Part shown: positions 28,530 through 36,896 of the stretch, piece after piece
How the letters are laid out: every line of letters starts with the position of its first letter
How positions within the stretch are numbered: position 1 is the first letter of the stretch
Assembly: GCF_014852005.1 (NCBI RefSeq)
Contig: NZ_JACVAU010000001.1
Span: 952,001 to 1,016,000, forward strand
Length of the DNA stretch: 64,000 nt
Direction: 5' to 3'
From: Pseudoxanthomonas sp. PXM03
GTDB taxonomy: Bacteria > Pseudomonadota > Gammaproteobacteria > Xanthomonadales > Xanthomonadaceae
Notes under the pieces: generated by a model
Databases searched by the model: none
Told to the model about the DNA's origin: nothing
Seen by the model: only the letters and a program-made list of their open reading frames with translations
Position numbers and translations under genes: made by a program

Positions 28530-29708
28530 TCAGCGCGACAAGCGTCGCGGCATGAATACGTATGCAAGCGCGAGGTGGACCGGCAGCAGCAGCGCGATCC
28601 ATGGCTGGTTGTACTGCAGGCGCAACGGCAGCCAGTGCAGGAACCAGGCGACCAGCGCACCGCCCGCGATGGCGCAGATCAGCCAGCCGAACCAGGCAGG
28701 TGGCGTGCGGCGGCGCAGCACGGAAACTGCGCCGGGAATCAGCAGCACGCAGAGGGGGTTCAACAGCAACAGGTTGCGGTTAGCCCATGCGGCCCAGTGG
28801 TCGGTGAAGCCCCACAGGTAGACCAGAACACCGCCGGCCATGAAACACAGCAGCCAGAACGGCAAGGCAGCGGCGGCGATGGCACGCGGCCAGCGGCGGC
28901 CGGCGAAGCCGATCAGCAACGCCGCCACGACACCCGCGCCGAGCCAGGGCAGCCATCGCCGTGGCGTTTCCGCCGGCTCCGGGGCGATACGGTGCGGCAG
29001 CAATTGCATCTCCGACTGCACCAGGGGTCGGCCTGCACTGTTCTTCGCTTCGCGCAGGCTGTCGGCCAGCCGCATGGGGACATAGGCCTCTTCCCAGCGC
29101 GACATCGGTTTGTCGGCCGAGGGTCCCAGGCCCACGTCGAAGCCCAGCCACATCCATGTTGCCGGCGACGCCAGCCGCACCGCTTCACTGCGAAGCGTAT
29201 TGCCGCGCGAACGGCCGGCGAGCTGCGACTTCAGCGTGCCGCCGAGCGCAGCATCGAGGGCGTCCCGCACCTGCGTGGAGCAGTTGGAGGTGAAGTAGTC
29301 GTAGCGGTAGCGCGCATTCTCCGGCCTGGCCCGTTCGACCAGCGCGTCGGCCAGTGCCTGCGCCTGCGCCGGCGCCAGGTCCAGCCATTGCAGCGAGACG
29401 CCGCGGCCGCTGTCGCGGTACTGCAGGAGATCCTGCTCGAACGGCAGCGCCATGAGGTAGTACATCATGTGGCCGCGGGCGAAATTGCCGACGAAGTCTG
29501 ACTCGCCCGGATCGAAGAAGCCGAAGTTGTACGAGATCGCGTCGCCGCTGGCGGGATCGACCACCACGATGGCGTTGTGACCGAAGCGCTCGAAGAACAC
29601 CTCGCCCGGCTGCATCGTCGCCACGCCGATCCGTGGGGCGGCCCACGCCGTCACGGCCAGCAGCCACAGCACGCCCAGCAGCGCCAGGCGTGCAGCCACG
29701 CTACGCAT
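28530..29708 (-). CDS. DUF4105 / Lnb-type periplasmic-membrane protein
   Basis: A 392-residue protein: signal or anchor helix (residues 5-24), a periplasmic domain to about 255, then five membrane helices. The N-terminal domain has the DUF4105 hallmarks RFGHNAIVVVD (H44), SYNFGFFDPGE, and YDYFTSNCSTQVRDAL (C143), suggesting a Cys-His active site. DHWAAWANRNLLLLNPL in the membrane part is also conserved in the family. This Pfam domain is now linked to Lnb, the lipoprotein N-acyltransferase of Bacteroides. The gene overlaps the corC end by 8 bases, the place where lnt sits in E. coli. Function as an acyltransferase is inference. Confidence 0.85.
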   Translation of the reverse strand: MRSVAARLALLGVLWLLAVTAWAAPRIGVATMQPGEVFFERFGHNAIVVVDPASGDAISYNFGFFDPGESDFVGNFARGHMMYYLMALPFEQDLLQYRDSGRGVSLQWLDLAPAQAQALADALVERARPENARYRYDYFTSNCSTQVRDALDAALGGTLKSQLAGRSRGNTLRSEAVRLASPATWMWLGFDVGLGPSADKPMSRWEEAYVPMRLADSLREAKNSAGRPLVQSEMQLLPHRIAPEPAETPRRWLPWLGAGVVAALLIGFAGRRWPRAIAAAALPFWLLCFMAGGVLVYLWGFTDHWAAWANRNLLLLNPLCVLLIPGAVSVLRRRTPPAWFGWLICAIAGGALVAWFLHWLPLRLQYNQPWIALLLPVHLALAYVFMPRRLSR

Positions 29709-30576
29709 CGGCGAGCACCCCGACATGGAAGGCGTGTACGCGGCGCGCATCGGCCCGGGCGACACGGAACATGAAGCGCCCGAGCGTGAGCTCCTCGCCG
29801 GTCTCCGGCAGGTGGCCTATCGCGGCGGTGATGAGGCCGCCGACGGTGTCGTATTCGTCGTCGGGGAAATCCGCGCCGAAACGCTCGTTGAAGTCGGCGA
29901 TGGGCGTGAGCGCATCCACCACGAACTGGCCATCGGCCTGCGCGGCGATCAGCGCGGCGCCATCCTCGGCTTCATCGTGTTCGTCGTCGATCTCGCCGAC
30001 GATCTGTTCCAGCACGTCCTCGATGGTGACCAGGCCGGCCACGCCGCCATACTCGTCGACGACGATCGCCATGTGGTTGCGCGACAGGCGGAATTCCTTC
30101 AGCAGCAGGTTGAGCTTCTTCGACTCGGGGATCAGCACGGCGGGGCGCAGCAGTTCGCGCACGCTGCCGGGCCCGTTGTCGGCCACCACGCCGCGCAGCA
30201 GGTCCTTGGCCAGCAGGATGCCGAGGATCTCGTCCTTGTCGTCGCCGTGCACCGGGAAGCGCGAGTGGCCGGATTCGACCACGTCTTTCATCAGGTCGAG
30301 GAAGCGCGCCTCGACGGGCAACGAAACCATCTGCGCGCGCGGCACCATGACATCGCCCACGGTGAGGTCGGCGACGGCGATGGCGCCTTCCATCATCTTC
30401 AGGGTATCGCCGCCGATCAGGCCGTCGGACTGCGCATCGCGCAGGATGGCCACCAGGTCGTCGCGTGTGCTGGGTTCGCCGGAGAACGCCGAACTGAGGC
30501 GGTCCAGCCAGGAGCGCCGTTTCTCCGACGGTTTGTCGGAGCCATCCGGCGCGAAGGTACTGTCGTCTTCTGACAT
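29701..30576 (-). CDS. corC: CorC/HlyC-family CBS-domain protein
   Basis: A 291-residue soluble protein (YbeX type) with tandem CBS domains (VGDVMVPRAQMVSLP to about residue 195; GLVTIEDVLEQIVGEIDDEHD) and a C-terminal CorC/HlyC transporter-associated domain. Such proteins are linked to Mg2+/Co2+ homeostasis and, in YbeX, to ribosome function. Start ATG 30576 fits a 291-aa YbeX; its end overlaps the DUF4105 gene. It belongs to the miaB-ybeZ-ybeY-corC group. Confidence 0.93.
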   Translation of the reverse strand: MSEDDSTFAPDGSDKPSEKRRSWLDRLSSAFSGEPSTRDDLVAILRDAQSDGLIGGDTLKMMEGAIAVADLTVGDVMVPRAQMVSLPVEARFLDLMKDVVESGHSRFPVHGDDKDEILGILLAKDLLRGVVADNGPGSVRELLRPAVLIPESKKLNLLLKEFRLSRNHMAIVVDEYGGVAGLVTIEDVLEQIVGEIDDEHDEAEDGAALIAAQADGQFVVDALTPIADFNERFGADFPDDEYDTVGGLITAAIGHLPETGEELTLGRFMFRVARADARRVHAFHVGVLADA

Positions 30577-30614
30577 CTCGGGGGAGTGGTCGCCCACGGG
30601 GCGTTGAGGCCAGT

Positions 30615-31205
30615 CTAACCCGGTTGGGCGCCGGACGCAGGCGGCGCGGCCTCGGCGGGCGGTGCTGCTTCGTCCGCGGGCGCTTCCTCCGGAAGGTCCA
30701 GGCTGTAACTGCAGCCCACCAGTGTCTTGCCGGGGTGCGAGGCGACGTTGCTGACGTTCAATACGGCCGATTCGATCAGCAGCTCGCCGGTCGCGACGTC
30801 GCGGGTTTCCTCGCTGCGCAGCTCCTTGCCGAACATCGCCTTGGCCGGCGTGTCGATCGCGGTTTCGAGCGCCAGTTGCTTCGCCAGCGGCCGGGGATCG
30901 GGCAGGTCGAGCAGTGCGATCACGCCGCCGCCGGAGAACGCGATGTGGTCTGTGTCGTGCCCGAAGACGCGGATCGGCTTGGCCAACCGGTATTCGGTCA
31001 TGAACATGTTCGCCTGCGGCAGCGGCTGCCATCCCAGCGCGACCGCCTTCAGCGGGTCCTCCAGGGCGGGTGCAAGCGCGGTCAAGCGGGTGATGTCGCT
31101 TCGGCACTCGATCAGTGCGGGCAGGTCTGGCGGGGCGTCCTGCGCGGCGGCAGGCGAGGAGAGGACCAGTGCCAACGTCGGCACGAACAGCAGGGTGCGC
31201 AGCAT
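30615..31205 (-). CDS. secreted protein of unknown function
   Basis: A 196-residue protein with a clear signal peptide (LLFVPTLALVLSSPAAA, cleavage near residue 21). The mature part has two cysteines (C34 and one near 166, in LVGCSYSL) that could form a disulfide, and the tail from about residue 172 is low-complexity Glu/Ala/Pro. I recognise no family. It is placed between ybeY (4-base gap) and corC (38-base gap), where E. coli has no gene. Role unknown; periplasmic location is a prediction. Confidence 0.82.
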   Translation of the reverse strand: MLRTLLFVPTLALVLSSPAAAQDAPPDLPALIECRSDITRLTALAPALEDPLKAVALGWQPLPQANMFMTEYRLAKPIRVFGHDTDHIAFSGGGVIALLDLPDPRPLAKQLALETAIDTPAKAMFGKELRSEETRDVATGELLIESAVLNVSNVASHPGKTLVGCSYSLDLPEEAPADEAAPPAEAAPPASGAQPG

Positions 31206-31209
31206 GCGG

Positions 31210-31698
31210 TCAGTCTTCCGCGTAAGGATCGGCGATGCCGAGTTCGGCGAGGATCTCGCGCTCCAGCTGCTCCATGCACTCGGCTTCCTTGTCGTCCTCG
31301 TGGTCCCAGCCCAGCAGGTGCAATGCACCGTGCACGGTCATGTGCGCGTAGTGCGCTGCCAGCGGCTTCTTCTGCTCCTTCGCTTCGCGCGCCACGACCG
31401 GTGCGCAGATCACCAGGTCGCCGAGCAGGGGCATCTTGACGCCCTTGGGCAACTTGACGCCTTCGGCCATCTCGGCCGGGAAGCTCAGCACGTTGGTCGC
31501 GTAGTCGCGACCGCGATAGTGCCGGTTCAGTGCGCGGCCTTCCTTGCTGTCGACGATGCGGATGGCCAGATCCGCTTCGCGGATGCGGCCTTTCAACGCC
31601 GCTGCCACCCATTTGCGGAAACTGACCGCCGAAGGGATGCCGGTGCGCGGCAGGGCGTAGTTCACTGAGACTTCGAGGCGGACGGGGCCTTGGGTCAT
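31210..31698 (-). CDS. ybeY: endoribonuclease YbeY
   Basis: A 162-residue metal-dependent RNase involved in 16S rRNA 3'-end maturation and ribosome quality control. The zinc motif [11 protein letters not shown] provides H123, H127 and H133, and the central NVLSFP motif is present. Length matches the family. It follows ybeZ with 24 bases between them and is followed by an unknown secreted protein. Confidence 0.96.
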   Translation of the reverse strand: MTQGPVRLEVSVNYALPRTGIPSAVSFRKWVAAALKGRIREADLAIRIVDSKEGRALNRHYRGRDYATNVLSFPAEMAEGVKLPKGVKMPLLGDLVICAPVVAREAKEQKKPLAAHYAHMTVHGALHLLGWDHEDDKEAECMEQLEREILAELGIADPYAED

Positions 31699-31722
31699 GG
31701 CGATCGCGGTCGACGGAGGGGA

Positions 31723-32706
31723 TCAGGCAGGGCCGGTCTCGGCATCCTTGCCATCGCGTGCATCGTAAGCCCGCACGATCTTCGCCACCAGCGGATGACG
31801 CACCACGTCGCGGCTGGTGAAGAAGTTGAACGAGATGCCGTCCACGCCGCGCAGGACGTCCAGCGCATCCTTCAGGCCGGACTTCTGGTGCTTGGGCAGG
31901 TCGATCTGGGTCAGGTCGCCGGTGACGACGGCGGTGCTGCCGTACCCGATGCGGGTCAGGAACATCTTCATCTGTTCGATGGTGGTGTTCTGCGCTTCGT
32001 CGAGGATGACGAAGGCATCGTTGAGCGTGCGGCCGCGCATGTAGGCCAGCGGCGCGATCTCGATGACGTTCTTTTCCAGCAGCTTGACCACCTTCTCCAC
32101 GCCCAGCATCTCGTACAGCGCGTCGTACAGCGGGCGCAGGTAGGGGTCGACCTTCTGGGTCAGGTCGCCGGGCAGGAAGCCGAGCTTCTCGCCGGCCTCC
32201 ACTGCCGGGCGCACCAGGATCAGGCGTTGCACGCGCGATTCGTTGAGCGCTTCCACCGCGCTGGCGACGGCCAAGAACGTCTTGCCGGTACCGGCCGGGC
32301 CGATGCCGAAATTGATGTCGTGGGTGGCGATGGCGTGCAGGTACTTCGCCTGGTTGGCGCCACGGCCACGCACGGTGCCGCGCTTGACCTTGATGGCCAC
32401 GTCCTGGGGCAGGTAGTCCTCTTCCGCCACGCGGTCCACGTTGGCGGCGTTGAGCCGCAGGTGGATGGCCTCGCTGTCGAACGTTTCGCTGGCCGCTTCC
32501 TCATACAGCGCATGCAGCAGTTTTTCCGTGGCGGCGACGGATTTCTCCGGCCCGGTGACACGGAAGATGGCGCCGCGGTTGGCGATCTCCACGCCCAGGC
32601 GCAGTTCGATTTGGCGCAGGTTCGCGTCGAACGGGCCCGCCAGGTTTGCGAGGCGCTCGACGTTCTCGGGTTGCAGGGTGAATTCGTGCTTGCTGGGGGC
32701 AGTCAT
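31723..32706 (-). CDS. ybeZ: PhoH-family ATPase YbeZ
   Basis: A 327-residue PhoH-like P-loop ATPase, partner of YbeY in rRNA metabolism. A KH-like N-terminal region precedes Walker A GPAGTGKT at 136-143, and Walker B is [10 protein letters not shown]. Start at ATG 32706 (MTAPSKHEF) is preferred to an upstream TTG at 32730. First gene of the ybeZ-ybeY-X-corC-DUF4105 run after a 30-base gap from a small unknown gene. Confidence 0.95.
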   Translation of the reverse strand: MTAPSKHEFTLQPENVERLANLAGPFDANLRQIELRLGVEIANRGAIFRVTGPEKSVAATEKLLHALYEEAASETFDSEAIHLRLNAANVDRVAEEDYLPQDVAIKVKRGTVRGRGANQAKYLHAIATHDINFGIGPAGTGKTFLAVASAVEALNESRVQRLILVRPAVEAGEKLGFLPGDLTQKVDPYLRPLYDALYEMLGVEKVVKLLEKNVIEIAPLAYMRGRTLNDAFVILDEAQNTTIEQMKMFLTRIGYGSTAVVTGDLTQIDLPKHQKSGLKDALDVLRGVDGISFNFFTSRDVVRHPLVAKIVRAYDARDGKDAETGPA

Positions 32707-32736
32707 GGGGCGGGGGAATACTCGTGGCAATAGCGG

Positions 32737-33081
32737 TTAGTGGCGCGTCTGGTCGCTTGCGTCGTCCACCGGCCATTGGTGGAAGACGTAGACCTCGTCA
32801 TCGACGAGTGCCTGGTCGAAGTGTTCGGCTTCCGGAGCGTCGTGGCGTTCGATCTGCAGGGGCTCGTCTTCCACCGCGATGACCTCCCAGCCCTGCTCGC
32901 GGACGAACTCGACGGCGCGGCGCATGGGGTCTGGCGTAAATGCCGGGCGCAGGTAGCAGGTCACGAACGCCCCGCCGGCCTCGACGAAATCGGGACTGTC
33001 GGGCAGCGGGCGGGCTTCCAGGGTGAACACCCACAGGCGCGGGCTGTCAGGGGAAATGGCGGCGATTCCTGGCGGACTCAA
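32737..33081 (-). CDS. small protein of unknown function
   Basis: A protein of up to 114 residues, acidic, without signal peptide or membrane segment. It reads like a compact alpha/beta domain (RLWVFTLEARPLP; RRAVEFVREQGWEVIAVEDEP). I do not recognise it. No ATG is available near its N-terminus: TTG at 33081 gives 114 residues, and GTG at codon 18 would give 97, so the start is uncertain. It is 30 bases upstream of ybeZ on the same strand and could be part of that operon. Confidence 0.65.
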   Translation of the reverse strand: MSPPGIAAISPDSPRLWVFTLEARPLPDSPDFVEAGGAFVTCYLRPAFTPDPMRRAVEFVREQGWEVIAVEDEPLQIERHDAPEAEHFDQALVDDEVYVFHQWPVDDASDQTRH

Positions 33082-33151
33082 GGTGGGCAGGCAGGGTAAC
33101 CCGGCATCAGGGCAGCGGCCACCGCATGCCGCTCGTCGGAGGGGACTTGAA

Positions 33152-33175
33152 ATTTAATTAATTTGAAAATTAAAT
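33152..33175. promoter_or_regulatory. AT-rich palindrome, probable TetR operator/promoter
   Basis: ATTTAATT and AATTAAAT form a perfect 8-bp inverted repeat across 8 bases, ending six bases before the tetR ATG. Its near-absence of G/C stands out in this GC-rich genome. Position and symmetry fit autoregulation by the TetR protein and may overlap the promoter. Confidence 0.6.
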
Positions 33176-33181
33176 AAGCCA

Positions 33182-33901
33182 ATGACATCTCCCAAGCACC
33201 CCGAACAGAACGCCGACGGCAAGGCTAAGGCGTCATCGAAGAAGGCCGCGTCGCCCCGCAAGCGCAGCCCTGGCCGCCGTCCCACGGCCGAGGTGGCCGA
33301 TCTGCGCGCCACGCTGCTCGACGCCGCATTGACGTGCTTCGTCAGGAAGGGCATCGCCGCGAGTTCGCTGCGCGACATTGCGACGGAAGCCAGCGTCACC
33401 CCCGCGCTGGTGCACTACTACTTCGGCGACAAGGCGCAGCTGCAGCAGGCCGTGGTGGCGGAACGGCTGCTGCCGGTCGTGGCGCAGATGCGCGCGCCCG
33501 TCGTGGAAGCGGGCGAGGGTGACGTGGCCGGACTGGTCGCCGGCTTCGTGCACGGCATCGGCGGCGTGGTCGCACAGCACCCCTGGCTGCCGACGTTGTG
33601 GGTGCGCGAGATCCTCTGCGAGGGCGGCGCTCTGCGCGACATGATGATCAGCCAGGTCGGTCCGATGCTGCCGAAGATGATGGCCGGCCGCTTCGCCGCC
33701 GCGCAGCAGGCCGGACAGCTCAACCCTGACCTGGATCCGCGCCTGCTGATGGTGTCGCTGATCGGGTTGACCATGTTTCCGATGGCCAGCGCACCCATCT
33801 GGCGCCAGTTGTTCGGCGCCGATGACATCGACTTCAACGACCTGCGCCGGCACACGCTGGTGCTGCTGGGCCGTGGACTGGAGCTGGACCATGCGAAGTG
33901 A
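33182..33901 (+). CDS. TetR-family transcriptional regulator (CecR-like)
   Basis: A 239-residue regulator. After a basic low-complexity N-terminus (Lys/Arg/Ser rich, to residue 35) comes the helix-turn-helix SLRDIATEASVTPALVHYYF, then an alpha-helical ligand-binding domain. It is the first gene of an operon with a HlyD-like lipoprotein, an ABC ATPase and a permease, the same gene set as E. coli cecR-ybhGFSR, which responds to antibiotics. An AT-rich palindrome lies directly upstream. The ligand is unknown. Confidence 0.9.
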   Translation: MTSPKHPEQNADGKAKASSKKAASPRKRSPGRRPTAEVADLRATLLDAALTCFVRKGIAASSLRDIATEASVTPALVHYYFGDKAQLQQAVVAERLLPVVAQMRAPVVEAGEGDVAGLVAGFVHGIGGVVAQHPWLPTLWVREILCEGGALRDMMISQVGPMLPKMMAGRFAAAQQAGQLNPDLDPRLLMVSLIGLTMFPMASAPIWRQLFGADDIDFNDLRRHTLVLLGRGLELDHAK

Positions 33902-34850
33902 CCTGCAACGCGCCGCACTGGCGGCCGCGATCCTGATGCTGGCGGCATGCGCCGCCGACACGCCCGAGGCCCTGGGCACCCTGGAATGGGACCGGGTGAC
34001 GCTGCCGTCGCCGGTGGCGGAAAAGATCGTGCGCATCGACGTGCGCGAAGGACAGCAGGTGGCCGCCGGTGCGCCCCTGCTGCAACTGGAATTGACCCGC
34101 ACCCAGTCGCAGTTGGTGGCCGCACAGGCGCAGGCCGCGCAGAGCCGCGAGGCGCTGGCGGAACTGCGCGCCGGTCCGCGCAGCGAAGCCATTGCACAGG
34201 CGCGCGCCAGCCTGGCCGCTGCGCAGGCGCAGGCCCGCGATGCGGATGCCTACTACGCACGCTTGCAACCGTTGGGTCGCCAGCGTCTGGTCGCCGCCTC
34301 CGAGGTGGACCGTGCACGCGCCGCGTCGCAGAGTGCGCAGGCCCAGGTCCGGCTGGGACAGGCCGCGTTGCTGGAGCTGGAGCGCGGCACGCGCACCGAA
34401 CAGGTGGCGCAGGGCGAGGCCGCCGTCGCGTCGGCCGAAGCGCAGGCCAGTGTGCAGGCGGTGACGCTGGAGAAGCTCAACATCGTGGCGCCGCGCGAGG
34501 GCCGCATCGACAGCCTGCCGTACAAGCTTGGCGACCAGGCGCCGGTCGGCGCACCGCTGGCGGTGATGCTGGTGGGCGAGGCGCCCTATGCGCGCGTCTA
34601 CCTGCCGCAGGCGCTGCGCAACCGGTTGAAGGTTGGCGATACCGTGCAGGTGCGGCTGGACGGCCAGGAGAAGACGTATGCCGGCCGCATGCGCATGATC
34701 CGCAGCGAACCGAGCTTCACCCCGTACTTCGCGCTGACTGGCCAGGACGCGGAGCGGTTGAGTTACCTGGCGGAAATCAGCCTGGGCACGGATGCCGCCG
34801 GTCTGCCAGTGGGTGCGCCGCTGCAGGTGGTGTCCGATGGCGACCAATGA
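33891..34850 (+). CDS. HlyD-family membrane fusion lipoprotein (YbhG-like)
   Basis: A 319-residue periplasmic adaptor. The signal sequence ends in a lipobox, LMLAAC, with the acylated Cys at residue 19. The biotinyl-lipoyl-like half motifs (IVRIDVREGQQVAAGAPLLQLE; later NIVAPREGRIDSLPYKLGDQ) flank an alpha-helical coiled coil rich in Ala, Gln and Glu (about 65-190). It links an inner-membrane ABC exporter to an outer membrane channel. It overlaps tetR by 11 bases and the ATPase by 14. Confidence 0.92.
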   Translation: MRSDLQRAALAAAILMLAACAADTPEALGTLEWDRVTLPSPVAEKIVRIDVREGQQVAAGAPLLQLELTRTQSQLVAAQAQAAQSREALAELRAGPRSEAIAQARASLAAAQAQARDADAYYARLQPLGRQRLVAASEVDRARAASQSAQAQVRLGQAALLELERGTRTEQVAQGEAAVASAEAQASVQAVTLEKLNIVAPREGRIDSLPYKLGDQAPVGAPLAVMLVGEAPYARVYLPQALRNRLKVGDTVQVRLDGQEKTYAGRMRMIRSEPSFTPYFALTGQDAERLSYLAEISLGTDAAGLPVGAPLQVVSDGDQ

Positions 34851-35790
34851 TGCCGGTCTGGCCATCCGCGTCCGCGGACTGACCAAGCGCTTCGGTGCGC
34901 TGGTGGCGGTGAACGCCGTCGACCTCGATGTGCCGCGGCGCAATGTCTACGGCTTCCTTGGCCCGAACGGTTCCGGCAAGTCCACCACCATCCGCATGTT
35001 GTGCGGCCTGCTGACGCCCAGTGCAGGCGAGATCGACGTGCTGGGCCTGCGCATCCCGGAGCAGGCCGAGCAACTGCGCACGCGCATCGGCTACATGACC
35101 CAGAAGTTCTCGCTGTTCGAGGACCTGACAGTGCGCGAGAACCTGGAATTCCTGGCTGCCGTGCAGGACATCCCGCGAGCACGGGCGCGGAAGCGGATCG
35201 ACGAGCTGGTCGAGCAGTACCACTTCCATGACCGGCAGAAACAACTTGCGGGCACGATGAGCGGGGGGCAGAAGCAGCGTCTTGCATTGGCGGGAGCGGT
35301 GATCCACGAGCCGGAACTGCTGTTCCTCGACGAACCGACCAGCGCGGTGGATCCGGAATCGCGCCGCGATTTCTGGGAGAAGCTGTTCGAGCTCGCCGAT
35401 GCAGGCACTACGCTACTGGTGTCCACGCACTACATGGACGAAGCCGAACGCTGCCATCGAATCGCCATCCTCGACCGGGGCGTGCTGGTCGCCGATGGCA
35501 CGCCCGATTCGCTGACGGGCGAACTCGCGGGCCGTACCCTGGTGGTGGATGCTGCGCAGCCGCGGAAGGCGAAGGCGGTGCTGCTGGGGATTGCGGGCGT
35601 GGTCAGCGTGGCGCAGATCGGCAACGTGCTGCGTGTGTTGCTGGCGGACAACGGCGACGCCGCCGCGCGCGTCGATGCCGCGTTGCGTGCGGCGGGCATC
35701 GAAGCGGGCGTGTCTGCATCGCAGGCCAACCTGGAGGACGTCTTCGTCTCCGCCACGCGCGCGCAGCCGGCTCGCGAGGAGGCCGCATGA
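34837..35790 (+). CDS. ABC transporter ATP-binding protein (YbhF/drug-export type)
   Basis: A 317-residue ATPase with one nucleotide-binding domain: Walker A GPNGSGKST (42-50), Q-loop near YMTQKFSLFEDLT, signature MSGGQKQR, Walker B LLFLDEP, and H-loop STHYMDE. E. coli YbhF has two such domains, so this version may act as a homodimer. The C-terminal part from about 225 resembles the DrrA-type tail. It overlaps its neighbours on both sides (14 and 4 bases). Confidence 0.93.
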   Translation: MATNDAGLAIRVRGLTKRFGALVAVNAVDLDVPRRNVYGFLGPNGSGKSTTIRMLCGLLTPSAGEIDVLGLRIPEQAEQLRTRIGYMTQKFSLFEDLTVRENLEFLAAVQDIPRARARKRIDELVEQYHFHDRQKQLAGTMSGGQKQRLALAGAVIHEPELLFLDEPTSAVDPESRRDFWEKLFELADAGTTLLVSTHYMDEAERCHRIAILDRGVLVADGTPDSLTGELAGRTLVVDAAQPRKAKAVLLGIAGVVSVAQIGNVLRVLLADNGDAAARVDAALRAAGIEAGVSASQANLEDVFVSATRAQPAREEAA

Positions 35791-36875
35791 AACTCCGTCG
35801 CCTGATGGCGGTGATGGTCAAGGAACTGCGGCAGATGCGCCGCGACCGCATCACGCTGGCGATGATCGTCGGTATCCCGGTCATGCAGTTGCTGCTGTTC
35901 GGCTACGCCATCAATACCAACCTGCGCGACCTGTCCGCCGGCTTTGCCGACCAGGCGCGGACGTCCGCCTCGCGTGCGCTGGTGATGGACATCGTCGCCA
36001 CCGGCGTGGTCAGCCCGGCCCTGGAAGTCGCCACGCCGCAGGAACTGGTCGATGCCATGCGCCGGGGCGAGATCAGCATCGGCGTGGTCATCCCGCCCGA
36101 CTACGAGCGCCGCCGCGCCGAGGGGCGTGAGGCGGTGCAGATCCTCGTCGATGGCAGCGACAACGCAGTGCAGAGCGCGGCCGCGCAGCTGGCGCAGATG
36201 CCTCTCGATGGCGTCAGCAGCGGGTCGCTCGCGACGCGGGCGATCAGCGTGACGGGCTTCTACAACCCGCAGCGTCGATCGGCGGTGAACATCGTGCCCG
36301 GCCTGATCGGGGTGATCCTGACCATGACCATGGTGCTGTTCACGGCCGTGGCCATCGTGCGCGAACGCGAGCGCGGCAACATGGAGCTGCTGATCGCCAC
36401 GCCGGTCAGCAGCGCCGAGCTGATGATCGGCAAGGTGCTGCCGTACGTGGCCATCGGCCTGGTGCAGACCACGGTGGTGCTGGCGCTGGGCATGTGGCTG
36501 TTCGACGTGCCGTTGGGTGGAAGCCTGCTGCATGCGTACCTTGCGGCGTGCCTGTTGATCGTGGCGAACCTGGCGCTGGGCCTGCTGATCTCCACGGGCG
36601 CGCAGTCGCAGTTCCAGGCCATGCAGATGACGTTCTTCATCTTCCTGCCGTCGATTCTGCTGTCCGGCTTCATGTTCCCCTTTGCCGGCATGCCGAAGGT
36701 CGTGCAGTGGATCGCCGAAGCCTTGCCGCTGACGCACTTCCTGCGCCTGATCCGCGGCGTGATGCTGCGCGGCGCGGGGCTGTCCGAACTGTGGCCCGAC
36801 GTGCTGGCGCTGCTGGGGTTCACCTTGGTGATGATGACGGCGGCGATCCTGCGGTTCCGCAAGCGGCTGGACTGA
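35787..36875 (+). CDS. ABC-2 type transporter permease (YbhS/R-like)
   Basis: A 362-residue permease with an N-terminal helix (residues about 22-42), a large periplasmic domain, and five further helices after residue 165 (GLIGVILTMTMVLFTAVAIV onward), ending in a cytoplasmic basic tail. The IVRERERGNMELLIATPVS motif is typical of ABC-2 permeases. Only one permease gene is present, against ybhS plus ybhR in E. coli. It begins in an ATGA overlap with the ATPase. Confidence 0.92.
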   Translation: MKLRRLMAVMVKELRQMRRDRITLAMIVGIPVMQLLLFGYAINTNLRDLSAGFADQARTSASRALVMDIVATGVVSPALEVATPQELVDAMRRGEISIGVVIPPDYERRRAEGREAVQILVDGSDNAVQSAAAQLAQMPLDGVSSGSLATRAISVTGFYNPQRRSAVNIVPGLIGVILTMTMVLFTAVAIVRERERGNMELLIATPVSSAELMIGKVLPYVAIGLVQTTVVLALGMWLFDVPLGGSLLHAYLAACLLIVANLALGLLISTGAQSQFQAMQMTFFIFLPSILLSGFMFPFAGMPKVVQWIAEALPLTHFLRLIRGVMLRGAGLSELWPDVLALLGFTLVMMTAAILRFRKRLD

Positions 36876-36896
36876 TAGGCTGGCGCTTCTTCCGGG

